Assembly: GCA_023146365.1 (NCBI GenBank)
Contig: JAGLCE010000034.1
Location: 1-64,000 of the forward strand
Length of the DNA stretch: 64,000 nucleotides
Direction: 5' to 3'
DNA from: Endozoicomonadaceae bacterium
GTDB taxonomy: Bacteria > Pseudomonadota > Gammaproteobacteria > Pseudomonadales > Endozoicomonadaceae
In this document: positions 29,020 to 38,537 of the stretch, one piece after another
Position numbering within the stretch: position 1 is the first letter of the stretch
How the letters are laid out: each line of letters begins with the position of its first letter
Notes under the pieces: generated by a model
The model's database searches: none
Told to the model about the DNA's origin: nothing
Seen by the model: the letters and a program-made list of their open reading frames with translations, nothing else
Translations under genes and position numbers: made by a program

Positions 29020-30828
29020 ATGAGTATCAAAACACTCAAGAAAATCACTCTCTATGGGCTATCCAGCGAGAAGGAGACCATTCTCAGCGGATTACAGAGC
29101 ATGGGGTGTCTTCATCTGATTCCCCTGACTGAGACAGCAGCGGCCGCCGAAGACGAGTTCAGTGACAGTGACCCCAGGGCTGCAAAGGAGGCCTACAACC
29201 ATCTAAAAAGCTGTCCGATCAAGCGCCGAACAGCCCATTACATGAATACTATGGAGAGCGATGAGATCGTCACAAAGGTGCTTGCCAACAAGAACCAACT
29301 ACGCAACGCGTCTGATGCCCGTGACAACTTGATCAAACGAATTCAAGACGTTCGTCCTTGGGGCGATTTTTCCTTTCCGGAACTGAATCAGCTGGATGGC
29401 ATCAGACTGTGGTTCTATGTGATGTCACACAGCAGCATGGTGGCTCTTGATGACAGTATTGATATGCCGTGGGAAGTGGTGCATCACGATAACAAGAGCT
29501 GCTATGTCGTCTTGCTGAGTAAAACAGAACCGGATATCAACCTGCTGCCGGTCAAGCGTTCTCATGTCGGCGTTGACTCCTTAACCAGCTTGGAATATCA
29601 GCTGGAAGAGGCGGAAATGAAGGTTGAGGACATTCAGAGTGAACGGGAATCTCTGACCCGCTGGCTCTATATTCTCAGCCAAATCATTGCTCATAAGGAA
29701 GACGCCCACTCACTGGAGGACGCTCGCTGTATTACCCACGACGATGACCAGTTTTTCCTAGCCTCTGGCTGGCTTCCAGTGGACGAAGAAGAGCGCGCCC
29801 GTCACTTTGTTGCCTCATTGACCGTCGCCGCCACCATCGAGGAGCCGACACAGGAAGAGAGACCGCCGACCCTGTTGGACAACCCAGCATTCGTTGCCGG
29901 CGGTACGGAAGCCATGGTGTTCTATCAGCTGCCCGGTTACCGGACTTGGGATCCCAGCACCGTGGTCTTCTTCTCGTTCTCTCTGTTCTTCGCGATGATC
30001 ATGAACGATGCGGCTTACTGCGTCATTCTTGGTGGTCTCGCTGTTCTGTTTCGCAAAAAACTGGGCGCTAGTGAGACAGGCATTCGCATCCGTAACTTGG
30101 TCTATTTCATGTCAGGTGTGGGTGTTCTTTGGGGTATCAGCACCGGCAGCTATTTTGGGTACACGCCAGACAAAGAGAGCTTCTTCGGCTCGCTGCACAT
30201 CATTGATATGAATAATTACAGTGCCATGATGAAACTTTCCATTATTATCGGTGCGGTGCATATCATCATGGCGAACCTGATTACTGCTTGGAATAACCGA
30301 ACCCGTCTGTATGTGTTGGCACCATTGGGATGGACACTGGCGATTATCGGCGGTGTCACTCTGTGGCTTGGAATAACAGGTGATCTAGCGCCGGTTTGGA
30401 AGCAGACGACGGGTCCTGTTCTCATCGTGGTCGGTACAGGACTGATCTTTTTGTTCAACAGTACACGCCGAATCTCCAGCGCGAAAGACCTACTGCTCCG
30501 GATCGTTGACGGTCTGTATGCGTTTTACAATATTTTCGATGTTTTCGGTGATATTCTCAGCTACATGCGTCTGTTTGCCCTCGGTCTGGCCGGTCTGTCT
30601 TTGGCTGTGACGTTTAATACCCTGGCTTTTCAGGTTCTGCACAGCATGCCAGGTATCGGTGTTCTGTTCTGCGCTCTGATCTTGATCACAGGTCATCTGC
30701 TCAACATCTGTATCGCCCTGATGAGTGGTGTTGTACATGGCTTGCGTTTGAATGTGATTGAGTTCTTTAAGTGGAGCTTGACTGAAGAAGGCTACCCATT
30801 TAAACCCTTTAAAAAGCAAAAGGATTGA
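29020..30828 (+). CDS. V-type ATP synthase subunit I (a-subunit homologue)
   Basis: The 602-residue stator/channel subunit has a soluble N-terminal half with coiled coils (MKVEDIQSERESL) and a membrane C-terminal half of about seven segments. The channel region contains DILSYMRLFALGLAGLSLA with its essential arginine and the VHGLRLNVIEFFKW motif. It is followed after 3 bases by subunit K. Confidence 0.95.
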   Translation: MSIKTLKKITLYGLSSEKETILSGLQSMGCLHLIPLTETAAAAEDEFSDSDPRAAKEAYNHLKSCPIKRRTAHYMNTMESDEIVTKVLANKNQLRNASDARDNLIKRIQDVRPWGDFSFPELNQLDGIRLWFYVMSHSSMVALDDSIDMPWEVVHHDNKSCYVVLLSKTEPDINLLPVKRSHVGVDSLTSLEYQLEEAEMKVEDIQSERESLTRWLYILSQIIAHKEDAHSLEDARCITHDDDQFFLASGWLPVDEEERARHFVASLTVAATIEEPTQEERPPTLLDNPAFVAGGTEAMVFYQLPGYRTWDPSTVVFFSFSLFFAMIMNDAAYCVILGGLAVLFRKKLGASETGIRIRNLVYFMSGVGVLWGISTGSYFGYTPDKESFFGSLHIIDMNNYSAMMKLSIIIGAVHIIMANLITAWNNRTRLYVLAPLGWTLAIIGGVTLWLGITGDLAPVWKQTTGPVLIVVGTGLIFLFNSTRRISSAKDLLLRIVDGLYAFYNIFDVFGDILSYMRLFALGLAGLSLAVTFNTLAFQVLHSMPGIGVLFCALILITGHLLNICIALMSGVVHGLRLNVIEFFKWSLTEEGYPFKPFKKQKD

Positions 30829-30831
30829 TCC

Positions 30832-31281
30832 ATGGATAACTTCATGTTGATGCTGGGCTGGTTCGGCATTTTCGCCCCGATGGCGCTGGGCTCTATCGGT
30901 TCCGGCGTGGGCTGCTCCATTTCCGGTCAAGCGGCATGCGGTGCCATGCTGGACGTTGAAAGCGGTTACGGTAAGTTCATCGGTTTGTCCGCACTGCCTT
31001 CTTCTCAGGGCATCTTGGGTATCGTTATCATGTTCATTCTGATGGGTACTCCATTGACCGTTGACACAGCACCGGCCCTCTTCGCCATTGGTCTGCTAGC
31101 GGGTCTCTCGCTAATGCTCACGTCTCTCTATCAAGGTAAGGCGATTGCCAGTGCTATTCATGCATCCAAGAACAAACCTGAGATCTTTGGTCTGTCGATT
31201 GCTCCTGCTGCGATGGTAGAAGGTTTCTCGGTATTCACTTTCGTATTCGCTTTGGTTCTGGCTGGCAAAATCGCCGCCTAA
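30832..31281 (+). CDS. V-type ATP synthase subunit K (proteolipid)
   Basis: The 149-residue double-hairpin c-ring subunit has four hydrophobic segments. Repeated GSIGSGVGCSISGQAACGAM and GLSIAPAAMVEGFSVFTFVFALVLAGK stretches place an ion-binding Glu in the last hairpin (MVEGFSVF). Only that hairpin seems to carry an acidic residue, a V-type feature; ion specificity (H+ or Na+) cannot be read confidently. Confidence 0.95.
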   Translation: MDNFMLMLGWFGIFAPMALGSIGSGVGCSISGQAACGAMLDVESGYGKFIGLSALPSSQGILGIVIMFILMGTPLTVDTAPALFAIGLLAGLSLMLTSLYQGKAIASAIHASKNKPEIFGLSIAPAAMVEGFSVFTFVFALVLAGKIAA

Positions 31282-31315
31282 ACCTGCCTATTAACATTGC
31301 TAACGGGTAGAAGCC

Positions 31316-31990
31316 ATGACTGAAGCAGTAAGCAATGTATCCGTCGGGGTACAGGAACTGATTGAGAAGCTCCGCAATCAGGGTGTTGCCAGTGGCCGTA
31401 CTGAAGCCGACAAACTCGTTTTCGATGCTCGCGCCGAAGCGGATCGGATTCTGGAAAAAGCACACCTGCAAGCCACTGATCTGATCAACCAGGCAAAGAA
31501 GAAAGCCGATTTCACCATCCATGCCGGTGAAGAGGCCCTGCAACTGGCTCATCGTAATGCTGTGCTGGAACTGAAGGACTTTCTGCTCAAGCAGTTTTCC
31601 GAACAGATTCGTCTGATCGTCGCTCGCGACATGGAAGATCAGAGCATCCTCAAAAAGATGATTATCGAAGTGGCTGGTCGTAACAGCTTGCACGGTGAAG
31701 AGAACGTTGAAGTGATCCTGCCACGCAAGATCGTCGGTGTTGAAGAGCTGCGTGAGCATCCAGAAGAGCTGAAGGAAGGCACGTTGGCATATTTCGCAGT
31801 TTTTCAAGGTAAGAAAATGTTGAGCAACGGCGTCACCTTCAAGATCAACGATGAAGAGCAGACTGGCGTGACTTTCCGCCTGCGTGAGAAGAACGTCGAA
31901 GTTGAGCTGGACGATGCTGCGGTTAGCGCAATGTTGCTGAAACACCTGAAGCCTCGCTTCCGTGCGTTGCTAGAAGGCATTATCAATTAA
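31316..31990 (+). CDS. V-type ATP synthase subunit E
   Basis: The 224-residue peripheral-stalk subunit has an N-terminal amphipathic helix (VQELIEKLRNQGVASGRTEADKLVFDARAEADRIL) and a globular C-terminal domain (TFKINDEEQTGVTFRLREKNVEVELDDAAVSAMLLKHLKPRFRALLEG). In Chlamydia the E gene begins the operon; here it follows K, so the order is permuted. Confidence 0.93.
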   Translation: MTEAVSNVSVGVQELIEKLRNQGVASGRTEADKLVFDARAEADRILEKAHLQATDLINQAKKKADFTIHAGEEALQLAHRNAVLELKDFLLKQFSEQIRLIVARDMEDQSILKKMIIEVAGRNSLHGEENVEVILPRKIVGVEELREHPEELKEGTLAYFAVFQGKKMLSNGVTFKINDEEQTGVTFRLREKNVEVELDDAAVSAMLLKHLKPRFRALLEGIIN

Positions 31991-32076
31991 GGCTTATGAG
32001 GCTGTCGGTTGAGGGTGACAGGATCGTTTCTGAATCTTGCTATCTGCTATCGACAGCAGCGGTTAAGGAGCAAGCC

Positions 32077-32748
32077 ATGGCGGAGAGTACCTGTTATACC
32101 TTGTTGGTTTCGTTGCCGCACATTGACGCTCTGTTCAGCAGCCAAACCACCCCGATCTCCCGTTTTCAATTGGATCGTCGTCTGTCCATGCTGGAAACGA
32201 AAGACCAGGAACGTCTGGTACTGATTGAAAATCTACTGCACTGGGATCATCTGGCGGACGATGTCAACGAAAGCGCACTGATTCGTTTGGCCGAAAAAAC
32301 CCGAGAGCAACTGGAGAGTCAGACACTATGCGAACTGTTGGACTGGTCTTTGGATATGCGTACCATTGTCGCTGCTTTGCGTCGCAAGCGTCAGGGTGAA
32401 GCCGCACCCACCACGACCCAGTGGAGTTACGGAATTCGCTACGAATACATTCGTAACCATTGGAACTCTCCGACGCTTGGTCTTGGTCATGCATTTCCCT
32501 GGATCAGCAACGTGGTTGAATGCCTGCTCACCGACAACTGTATTGAGTTGGAAAAAAATCTACTGCAGGCGGTATGGGATCAGTTGAACCGACTGGCCAC
32601 ACGCCATCAGTTCGATTTTGAAGCAGTGGTTATCTACGTGCTTCGCTGGAATCTGGTGGCTGGCTGGAGTCGTTGTGACACTGGCAAAGCAGAGGTTCGG
32701 TTTCGCAAGTTGGTCGACAAGGGTCTCTGTGCTATAGGGAGCCTCTAA
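32077..32748 (+). CDS. DUF2764 family V-ATPase-operon protein
   Basis: The 223-residue protein belongs to the DUF2764 family, found only with chlamydial-type V-ATPase genes. In those operons it lies between E and A and is thought to replace subunit C (inference from family context). The start at 32077 is favoured by AAGGAG six bases upstream and by the family opening (YTLLVSLPHIDALF); an in-frame ATG at 31996 exists. The next gene should be atpA but is not present. Confidence 0.85.
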   Translation: MAESTCYTLLVSLPHIDALFSSQTTPISRFQLDRRLSMLETKDQERLVLIENLLHWDHLADDVNESALIRLAEKTREQLESQTLCELLDWSLDMRTIVAALRRKRQGEAAPTTTQWSYGIRYEYIRNHWNSPTLGLGHAFPWISNVVECLLTDNCIELEKNLLQAVWDQLNRLATRHQFDFEAVVIYVLRWNLVAGWSRCDTGKAEVRFRKLVDKGLCAIGSL

Positions 32749-33217
32749 CAATCGTGTCTAAGCCTCAATATCAGAAAACAGCTCAATAAGCGGTTGACTC
32801 ACTCTATCGACAAAAGCAAGCGTCTGTATAATGACTCAATAGTAGCGAGGTGCAGGAACTGCTTGAATCAAGAGCCGGAGAGTGGTTGTTCGGCAGTGTC
32901 TGACGCTGATATCGTTGATCTTTAGTCAGTAGCTTGTGGTGATTGCCGTTGAAATTTATCAGACCTTCATTTCAGAGAGTGATCGCATAGACACCCACCG
33001 ACAGATATTTCACATTTCAAACTAAGTCAGCTTCACTGGCTTGTATTATTTTGAGTCTGACAACTGGACATACTGTTATAGAGTCTGTCTAAATTGGTCA
33101 TCAATATAAACAAAAACTTTTTTTAATGACCAAAAAAATAATTTCGTTGTCTACTAGGGTACTTACTGACTTTTATTTCAGTTAAAAACTAAATGATTTT
33201 AAGGATGCCGAGCCGAT
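32749..33217. other. Intergenic region, no gene or catalytic A subunit remnant seen
   Basis: About 470 bases after the V-ATPase operon. I see no piece of a P-loop subunit (GxxGxGKT), no transposon end and no RNA gene. GC content falls towards the next AT-rich island. Confidence 0.45.
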
Positions 33218-35773
33218 ATGGAAAACATGACAAACCATGCAAATATAGCAGACCATCTGGTCAAGAGACGTCAGGAAGACACCGCCAGATTTCAAGGGAA
33301 CATGAAAAGTGGGAAGTCCGTAGGAAAAAAAATAACTGAGATTGAATTACTCCATCAACAAATGGTAGGCAAATCAAATACATGTCAGATGAAAACTATC
33401 AGCGATGCAGTCGAAGTTAAAGATAATCAGGAAGTGGTAAGCATAAAAAAGTTAATAATTCCTGAAACAGAAATATATCGTGGTATAGCCCCATCAATTT
33501 CATTGCAATACTTAATTATTGATAGCATTAGACAATTAGCTGCTAAGGACTGGATCGAAAGCAATGCTTTACCACTGTGTCTGGCTACAATAGATGCTTT
33601 TGAAAGATGTGATCATAGTCGAGAACCTAAAAACCGTAATGACTATCATTATTTGGTATTTGTACTTAGACCTTATTATGAAGCCAGCTTGGGTTCCGCA
33701 TTGCAATATTTACAATATAAGGCCGATATTGAATGTAGCTGGGAGTATGCTGAGGAGCTACACGTTTTGGTAAAACACTTTTTTCTCCAAACGAAAGACT
33801 TCTCAATGAGATCAAATAACAAGAAAAAAATAGCGAAACTTTTTAAACAATGTATAAGTAATGAATTAAAGTATCTAGAATATTTAACGAAGACTGATTA
33901 TTCGGATATTATCACTGCAGCCTCTTTTACTTTGAAATCGCTATTGGAAAACAAATCTCATGTTTATTCTAATGGTTTTGTTGACCACGAATTTATAGTG
34001 GCGATCCTGCCACAGATGGAAACACTCATTGACGATAATAAATCCTCAAATTATTATTCAGATGCAAATAATATAAAGAAAAGACTTGTTACTTTAGAAA
34101 AAAAAATGCTCTCTGGCACTGTCAGTTTGAAAGTAAAAAGGGATTATAGTGATGCGTTGAAAGAACGACTAATGGTATTGAAGCATGAATATAACATTGT
34201 TACTTTTAACATGGCTACAGCTATCCGTTTTATCGTAGATTTAGTAAACTTGTATAAAAAATACGCCACGTTGAACTCTATATTCCACACATTAGGTCGA
34301 GACTTTAAAAAAACAATGGGACTTGTTGTAACAAAAGTACTACTAAGCATAACAGAAGGTGCCACAGTTGCAGATACATTGAAAGTAGAAATGCTCGATG
34401 CAATTGATTTTCTTTATGGGGAAAAGTTATTAAATAACTATGCCGTGGAACTTTATGATAGCATCAAGCAGCTATTGGAAACTGGAGAGATCGACCTAGT
34501 GAAAAAATGTACGGATATCTATGATGAAAAATATGTTGATGACTTGTTGTTTTTGATAAATGGTCATGATGATGATCGCTACCGAAAAGCAGCCGACAGT
34601 CTAAAGTGTCTATTTATTGCAGAAGTAGATGAAATGATAGTAAGAGATGCGCTAAGCAGTACAGTCATTAACAAGATAGAGACCATTGAATGCATTTTGA
34701 AATACTATTTTTTTAATGAAATTTTCCAGGCTTTTTATTGCTGTCAAGATCCAGAAATTAATCATGATATAAGAGCTGATAGGATGGCTAACTATAAACG
34801 ACAATTAATAGAGGCTGCCCCATACGAATATCTTTTAAAGGGTGATTCATGCAAGTTTATGTGGGAAAAAATAGCTTGCATGACTCTTTCTAAAGACATT
34901 AATGGCATGCTTATCAAGAATTCAATCTGTGATGAAGATATTGACAGCTTACTCTTATTAAAAAAAATAGCACCAGCCCTGCCCAATCGGCATGTCATGA
35001 AAAATCTAGAAAAGGTCTTAATCATACATTTCAAAATTTACCTAACACACAGCTTTAGTGAAAAATGCGTTAGAACAATTATGCAATTTTCTACATGGAT
35101 AGATGATTTTAAAATACGAGAATTCGTTAGCAAGGAACTGATTAAAGTAAAGAATATCTGGGAAAAAAGAGCAATACCTGATTCAGAGGATATAATCATA
35201 TATGCACCTATAGTATTTAGATTGCATGGGGCAACCAGAGAAGGCATTTTTACTAGCATGGGAGGAGCAATAACAACACAGAAACCACAAAGCACTTCAT
35301 CCACTCAGGTCTTTAAAAGCCCTCTATTGAACCCTGAACCCATGGATGCAAGGATACCAAAGATAGCATATAGCCATTCGACTCAGCTATATATTGCAGG
35401 CAGACAGCCTTCAATATCCGCTGTGCAACAGCCTTCACAGAATCTTGATTACGCACTGATTCCTCCGCCAACCGATGCTGGTTATCGGCTCTTCAGGCCT
35501 TCTTCGATGATGCCACAAGATCTCCTGCCGCGTGTTCGTCAGGCGGAGGCGGCACCGACTTTAGAATTTGTTCAACAGAAAAAGCTAGCATCCCAGTTAT
35601 TTAAACCGGTTGAGCCTCCGCTATCGCCTAGAGAAGTCGATGAAAGAAGTTCATTACACTGGGGCCTTCAACAAATAGTAATAAGATCTGCTCAGTCAAT
35701 GAAGCCAAACTCATTAGAGTCCGTGGAAACTGGGGCTACACAGATACCAACTCAAAATAAGGGGGGTAGCTAA
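33218..35773 (+). CDS. Large orphan all-helical protein, candidate effector
   Basis: The 851-residue protein is not recognised. Residues about 90-670 look entirely alpha-helical with HEAT/armadillo-like periodicity and no membrane segment. About 690-851 are Pro/Gln/Ser-rich and likely disordered (TTQKPQSTSSTQ, AVQQPSQNLDYALIPPPTDAG). It is AT-rich, stands alone, and is bordered by transposase debris, like the other island genes. It could be a secreted scaffold or RNA/protein-binding effector, but no motif supports a specific role. The start could also be the ATG at 33230. Confidence 0.75.
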   Translation: MENMTNHANIADHLVKRRQEDTARFQGNMKSGKSVGKKITEIELLHQQMVGKSNTCQMKTISDAVEVKDNQEVVSIKKLIIPETEIYRGIAPSISLQYLIIDSIRQLAAKDWIESNALPLCLATIDAFERCDHSREPKNRNDYHYLVFVLRPYYEASLGSALQYLQYKADIECSWEYAEELHVLVKHFFLQTKDFSMRSNNKKKIAKLFKQCISNELKYLEYLTKTDYSDIITAASFTLKSLLENKSHVYSNGFVDHEFIVAILPQMETLIDDNKSSNYYSDANNIKKRLVTLEKKMLSGTVSLKVKRDYSDALKERLMVLKHEYNIVTFNMATAIRFIVDLVNLYKKYATLNSIFHTLGRDFKKTMGLVVTKVLLSITEGATVADTLKVEMLDAIDFLYGEKLLNNYAVELYDSIKQLLETGEIDLVKKCTDIYDEKYVDDLLFLINGHDDDRYRKAADSLKCLFIAEVDEMIVRDALSSTVINKIETIECILKYYFFNEIFQAFYCCQDPEINHDIRADRMANYKRQLIEAAPYEYLLKGDSCKFMWEKIACMTLSKDINGMLIKNSICDEDIDSLLLLKKIAPALPNRHVMKNLEKVLIIHFKIYLTHSFSEKCVRTIMQFSTWIDDFKIREFVSKELIKVKNIWEKRAIPDSEDIIIYAPIVFRLHGATREGIFTSMGGAITTQKPQSTSSTQVFKSPLLNPEPMDARIPKIAYSHSTQLYIAGRQPSISAVQQPSQNLDYALIPPPTDAGYRLFRPSSMMPQDLLPRVRQAEAAPTLEFVQQKKLASQLFKPVEPPLSPREVDERSSLHWGLQQIVIRSAQSMKPNSLESVETGATQIPTQNKGGS

Positions 35774-35974
35774 GTTCAGAGACTTCTGCCTATTATCCAA
35801 CAAAAAGATAGGGTGCATCATCAAACTACAAGCTGGATTTATGTCAACAGCAGATTTCATGCAGGGGTCTATATTGCATCAAGATAGCCCTATGGATGAC
35901 CCATTCCTACTGCTTATCCTAGTATTAGTCAAAGCCTCAGTTTCTTTGATAAAAACTGCACTGTCAAGTGCGAG

Positions 35975-36346
35975 TCATTTGTTAATATTTTGTTTGATAT
36001 TACTCAATGGTGTGTCATCTATTTCTGTTTTAAATAATTCAATATCATCCAAATTTCTTGCCTTCGTATTGTTACCCAATGCCAAATATCCCTAATGTGG
36101 GGTAATTAGGTTATTGGCAATACACAAAGCATTAAAATTATAACTTGGCCAACTATATTCGCTTGGATCTATCACCATACCTACATGCACAGGATTAAGT
36201 TAAATATAGCGATAAACACTGAGTAAGTAATGCTCAGATTGTATAATAGATGACTTATATCGTCCTTCCAAAAGTGTGCCTGTACGCTTATAAGTGTGAT
36301 TAAAATATCCAACATACATTCTGCCTAAAGATTGCATCATTTTGAA
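35975..36346 (-). pseudogene. REP-associated tyrosine transposase, decayed fragment 1
   Basis: The minus strand reads MMQSLGRMYVGYFNHTYKRTGTLLEGRYKSS, then SEHYLLSVYRYI-stop-LNPVHVGMVIDPSEYSW, with in-frame stops. These are the middle and C-terminal parts of a RAYT (Y1/IS200-like) transposase, including the YIxLNPVRA motif. The HUH N-terminal part is lost. It lies in opposite orientation to the next copy and ends at a REP-like element. Confidence 0.8.
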
Positions 36347-36370
36347 AATCAAGGGGTCAAAATCAAGGCG

Positions 36371-36397
36371 AAATCAAGGGGTCGGAGTAATTGATTT
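36371..36397 (+). repeat. REP-like terminal repeat, copy 1
   Basis: A 27-base element with core CAAGGGGTCGGAGTAATTGA; related copies occur at 38511-38537 and 38868-38894 in inverse orientation. Such sequences flank RAYT transposases. A partial copy sits at 36347-36356. Confidence 0.75.
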
Positions 36398-36415
36398 TAT
36401 GCTGGAATACATTAT

Positions 36416-36440
36416 ATTCTATTCTATTCTATTCTATTCT
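36416..36440 (+). repeat. Pentanucleotide tandem repeat (ATTCT)5
   Basis: Five perfect copies of ATTCT lie 14 bases before the transposase start at 36455. The unit is outside any coding frame. Confidence 0.95.
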
Positions 36441-36454
36441 ATCTAGTTAAAAAA

Positions 36455-37078
36455 ATGCCAAGACACCCAAGATTACTAATACCCGATCAACCGCACCATG
36501 TCATTCAACAGGCAATAATCGCCAAACTATATTTTCCCAAAGAGCCGATTATCTCTTTTATTTACCAACACTGAAGCAAGCCTGTTTAAAATACCATTCT
36601 CAATTACATGCCTACATGCTGATGACTAACCATGTACATCTGCTGATCACCCCAAACAGTGAATATGGCATTAGTGTACTAATGCCATATGTAGGCAGAA
36701 TTTATGTACGTTATTTTAACGACCTATACAAACGCACAGGCACACTTTGGGAGGCGAGATTTAAGTCAACAGTTATCGACAGTGAACGCTATTTGCTGAT
36801 TTGTTATTGCTACATTGAACTCAGTCCAGTGCGAGCAGCGATGGTACAAAAAGCAGAGGAGTATCCTTATGCTAGTTTTGCTTGTAATGTTCAAGGTATT
36901 GATTATGACTTAATAAAGCCACATTTTCTCTATTTAGAGCAAGGCAACAATTAAACGCGACGCCTTGAAAACTACCAGGCAATTATTCAGAATGGATTGG
37001 CAATAAAAACAACTAATTTGATTAGAGACTCAACCAATAAAGGCGCGACTTTGCCGACTTTGCCTTACATTGAATAGA
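36455..37078 (+). pseudogene. REP-associated tyrosine transposase, copy 2, frameshifted and with premature stop
   Basis: The start MPRHPRLLIPDQPHHVIQQ is in one frame. After about 36510 the protein continues one frame away (NNRQTIFSQRADYLFYLPTL, then HAYMLMTNHVHLLIT with the HUH motif, and YIELSPVRA). A single lost G in the usual QRGNNR codons explains the shift. The second part (open from 36616) stops at 36954 where the related copy reads Gln, and resumes in frame to about 37078 (RRLENYQAIIQNGLAIKTTN). So the gene has at least two lesions. Confidence 0.85.
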
Positions 37079-37091
37079 TCTACGGTCTTAT

Positions 37092-38036
37092 TTATGTGCG
37101 TCTGAGGAACCCAAAAAGCATTGTTATATAATCTGTGACTATATTATTGAACACTCTTGGAGGAGTAGGGAGATTTGATGCATGTCTCAGATCTGTTTCG
37201 CTCTGAATTTCTTTTTGAATTGACGTAACGAATTTTTCGCCCATTATTTGTATTACGAATTCACACTGTGGGAACCATCGGGCATGTTCTTTCCATACGT
37301 CATCGTTGGATTCCCAGTCATACAGGTAGTTACCGCAACAAAAACAGATAACCTCATCTCCATTGTTATTATGAAAAAAGCCAGCAGAGGCTAAAGATTC
37401 AGACGTTGGCACTAGAGTAACAGGCCATTTTTTATAAGTATTTAGCCTGTTTTTTGTGTCAGAATAGTTCGGATGTCTGGGATTTTTCAAAGTGCCAAGT
37501 GTGATCAATATTGGTGGTTGTATGGCGCACGGTGGTGTTGATATTGATACAGGTGTTGGTGTTAGTATTGGTGCTGGGTTGGCACCAATCTGCTCGTTGC
37601 TCATCATTGTTGGTGGGGCTTGGATTGAAAGAGGATCAGTGATTGGTAAGGTTTCAGTCACTGGCTGCTTTTTATGTGTTTTGGCTGTAAAAAAATGTTT
37701 AAAATATAAAAAGGAATCACACTTTTCCTCATGAAAGAGGTGTAGTGTGAAGCTTTCTCGGGAAAGATAAATATTGGCTGTTACTAGATTGACGGTTCTG
37801 TGGCATGCGGTGCAATGCACTTCATTTTCATTAGTTAAAAAACAACCGCTCATTGCTAATCTTGCAAAAGAATTGATTTCATATTTGTATGTTAATTTTC
37901 TATTGATATTCGTGGTGTGCTGTAGGGTCATCGTTGACGTTTTTTCAAGACGATTTGTAGCAAGTGCTTGACACGTTTTGTTGGCTGAACTTACTTGTGA
38001 ACAAGTCGAGCTGGTTATGTTGGTTGAACTGATCAA
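37092..38036 (-). CDS. Inhibitor-of-apoptosis-like protein with two BIR domains
   Basis: The 314-residue protein has eukaryotic BIR zinc domains. BIR-A (about 55-112) has zinc ligands C75, C78, H99 and C106. BIR-B (about 190-265) has R197, WP at 204-205, LASAGFF, C231, C234, H251 and C258, spaced exactly C-x2-C-x16-H-x6-C with the DDVWKEHARWFPQC signature. A Pro/Thr-rich linker joins them. There is no RING or CARD. In animals and baculoviruses BIR proteins bind caspases or IAP antagonists and block apoptosis; here it would act in the host (inference). The start is TTG at 38036 with AGGAA upstream. It lies between two direct copies of a transposase fragment. Confidence 0.95.
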   Translation of the reverse strand: MISSTNITSSTCSQVSSANKTCQALATNRLEKTSTMTLQHTTNINRKLTYKYEINSFARLAMSGCFLTNENEVHCTACHRTVNLVTANIYLSRESFTLHLFHEEKCDSFLYFKHFFTAKTHKKQPVTETLPITDPLSIQAPPTMMSNEQIGANPAPILTPTPVSISTPPCAIQPPILITLGTLKNPRHPNYSDTKNRLNTYKKWPVTLVPTSESLASAGFFHNNNGDEVICFCCGNYLYDWESNDDVWKEHARWFPQCEFVIQIMGEKFVTSIQKEIQSETDLRHASNLPTPPRVFNNIVTDYITMLFGFLRRT

Positions 38037-38189
38037 AATACATTTCCTATATGATGTTTCATAACTGATTGCACTAATTTACTACTATTTGAGATTGTTG
38101 AGGTTTGGTAACTTCTTCTACTACTTAGGTATGATATTATTTTTGTTTAAAAGTTCAAATAAAAATCTAAACGTTCAATTTATCGATTC

Positions 38190-38534
38190 GTGAATGTTAG
38201 CAAACGCACAGGCACACTTTGGGAGGCGAAATTTAAGTCAACAGTTATCGACAGTGAACGCTATTTTCTGATTTGTTATTGCTACATTGAACTCAATCCA
38301 GTGCGAGCATCGATGGTACAAAAAGCAGAGGAGTATCCTTATTCTAGTTTTGCTTGTAATGCTCAAGGTATTGATTATGACTTAATCAAGCCACATTTTC
38401 TCTATTTAGAGCTAGGCAATCATCAAACGCAACGCCTTGAAAACTACCAGGCAATTATTCAGAATGGATTGACAATAAAAACAACTAATTTTATTAGAGA
38501 CTCAAGCAATAAATCAATTACTCTGACCCCTTGA
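38190..38534 (+). pseudogene. REP-associated tyrosine transposase, truncated copy 3
   Basis: This 5'-truncated copy begins at KRTGTLWEAKFKSTVIDSERY and runs to the natural C-terminus. The HUH domain is missing. Its DNA (38201-38513) is about 95% identical to 36729-37042, giving direct repeats either side of the BIR gene. It keeps the Gln codon where copy 2 has a stop. Confidence 0.85.
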
Positions 38535-38537
38535 TTT
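38511..38537 (-). repeat. REP-like terminal repeat, copy 2
   Basis: Inverse-orientation copy of the element at 36371-36397 (TCAATTACTCTGACCCCTTG core), marking the 3' end of transposase copy 3. Confidence 0.8.

Noticed and set aside
35841..36095. An 84-codon plus-strand reading frame after the 851-residue gene
   Set aside because: It is the antisense shadow of a decayed RAYT transposase (35975-36346, minus).
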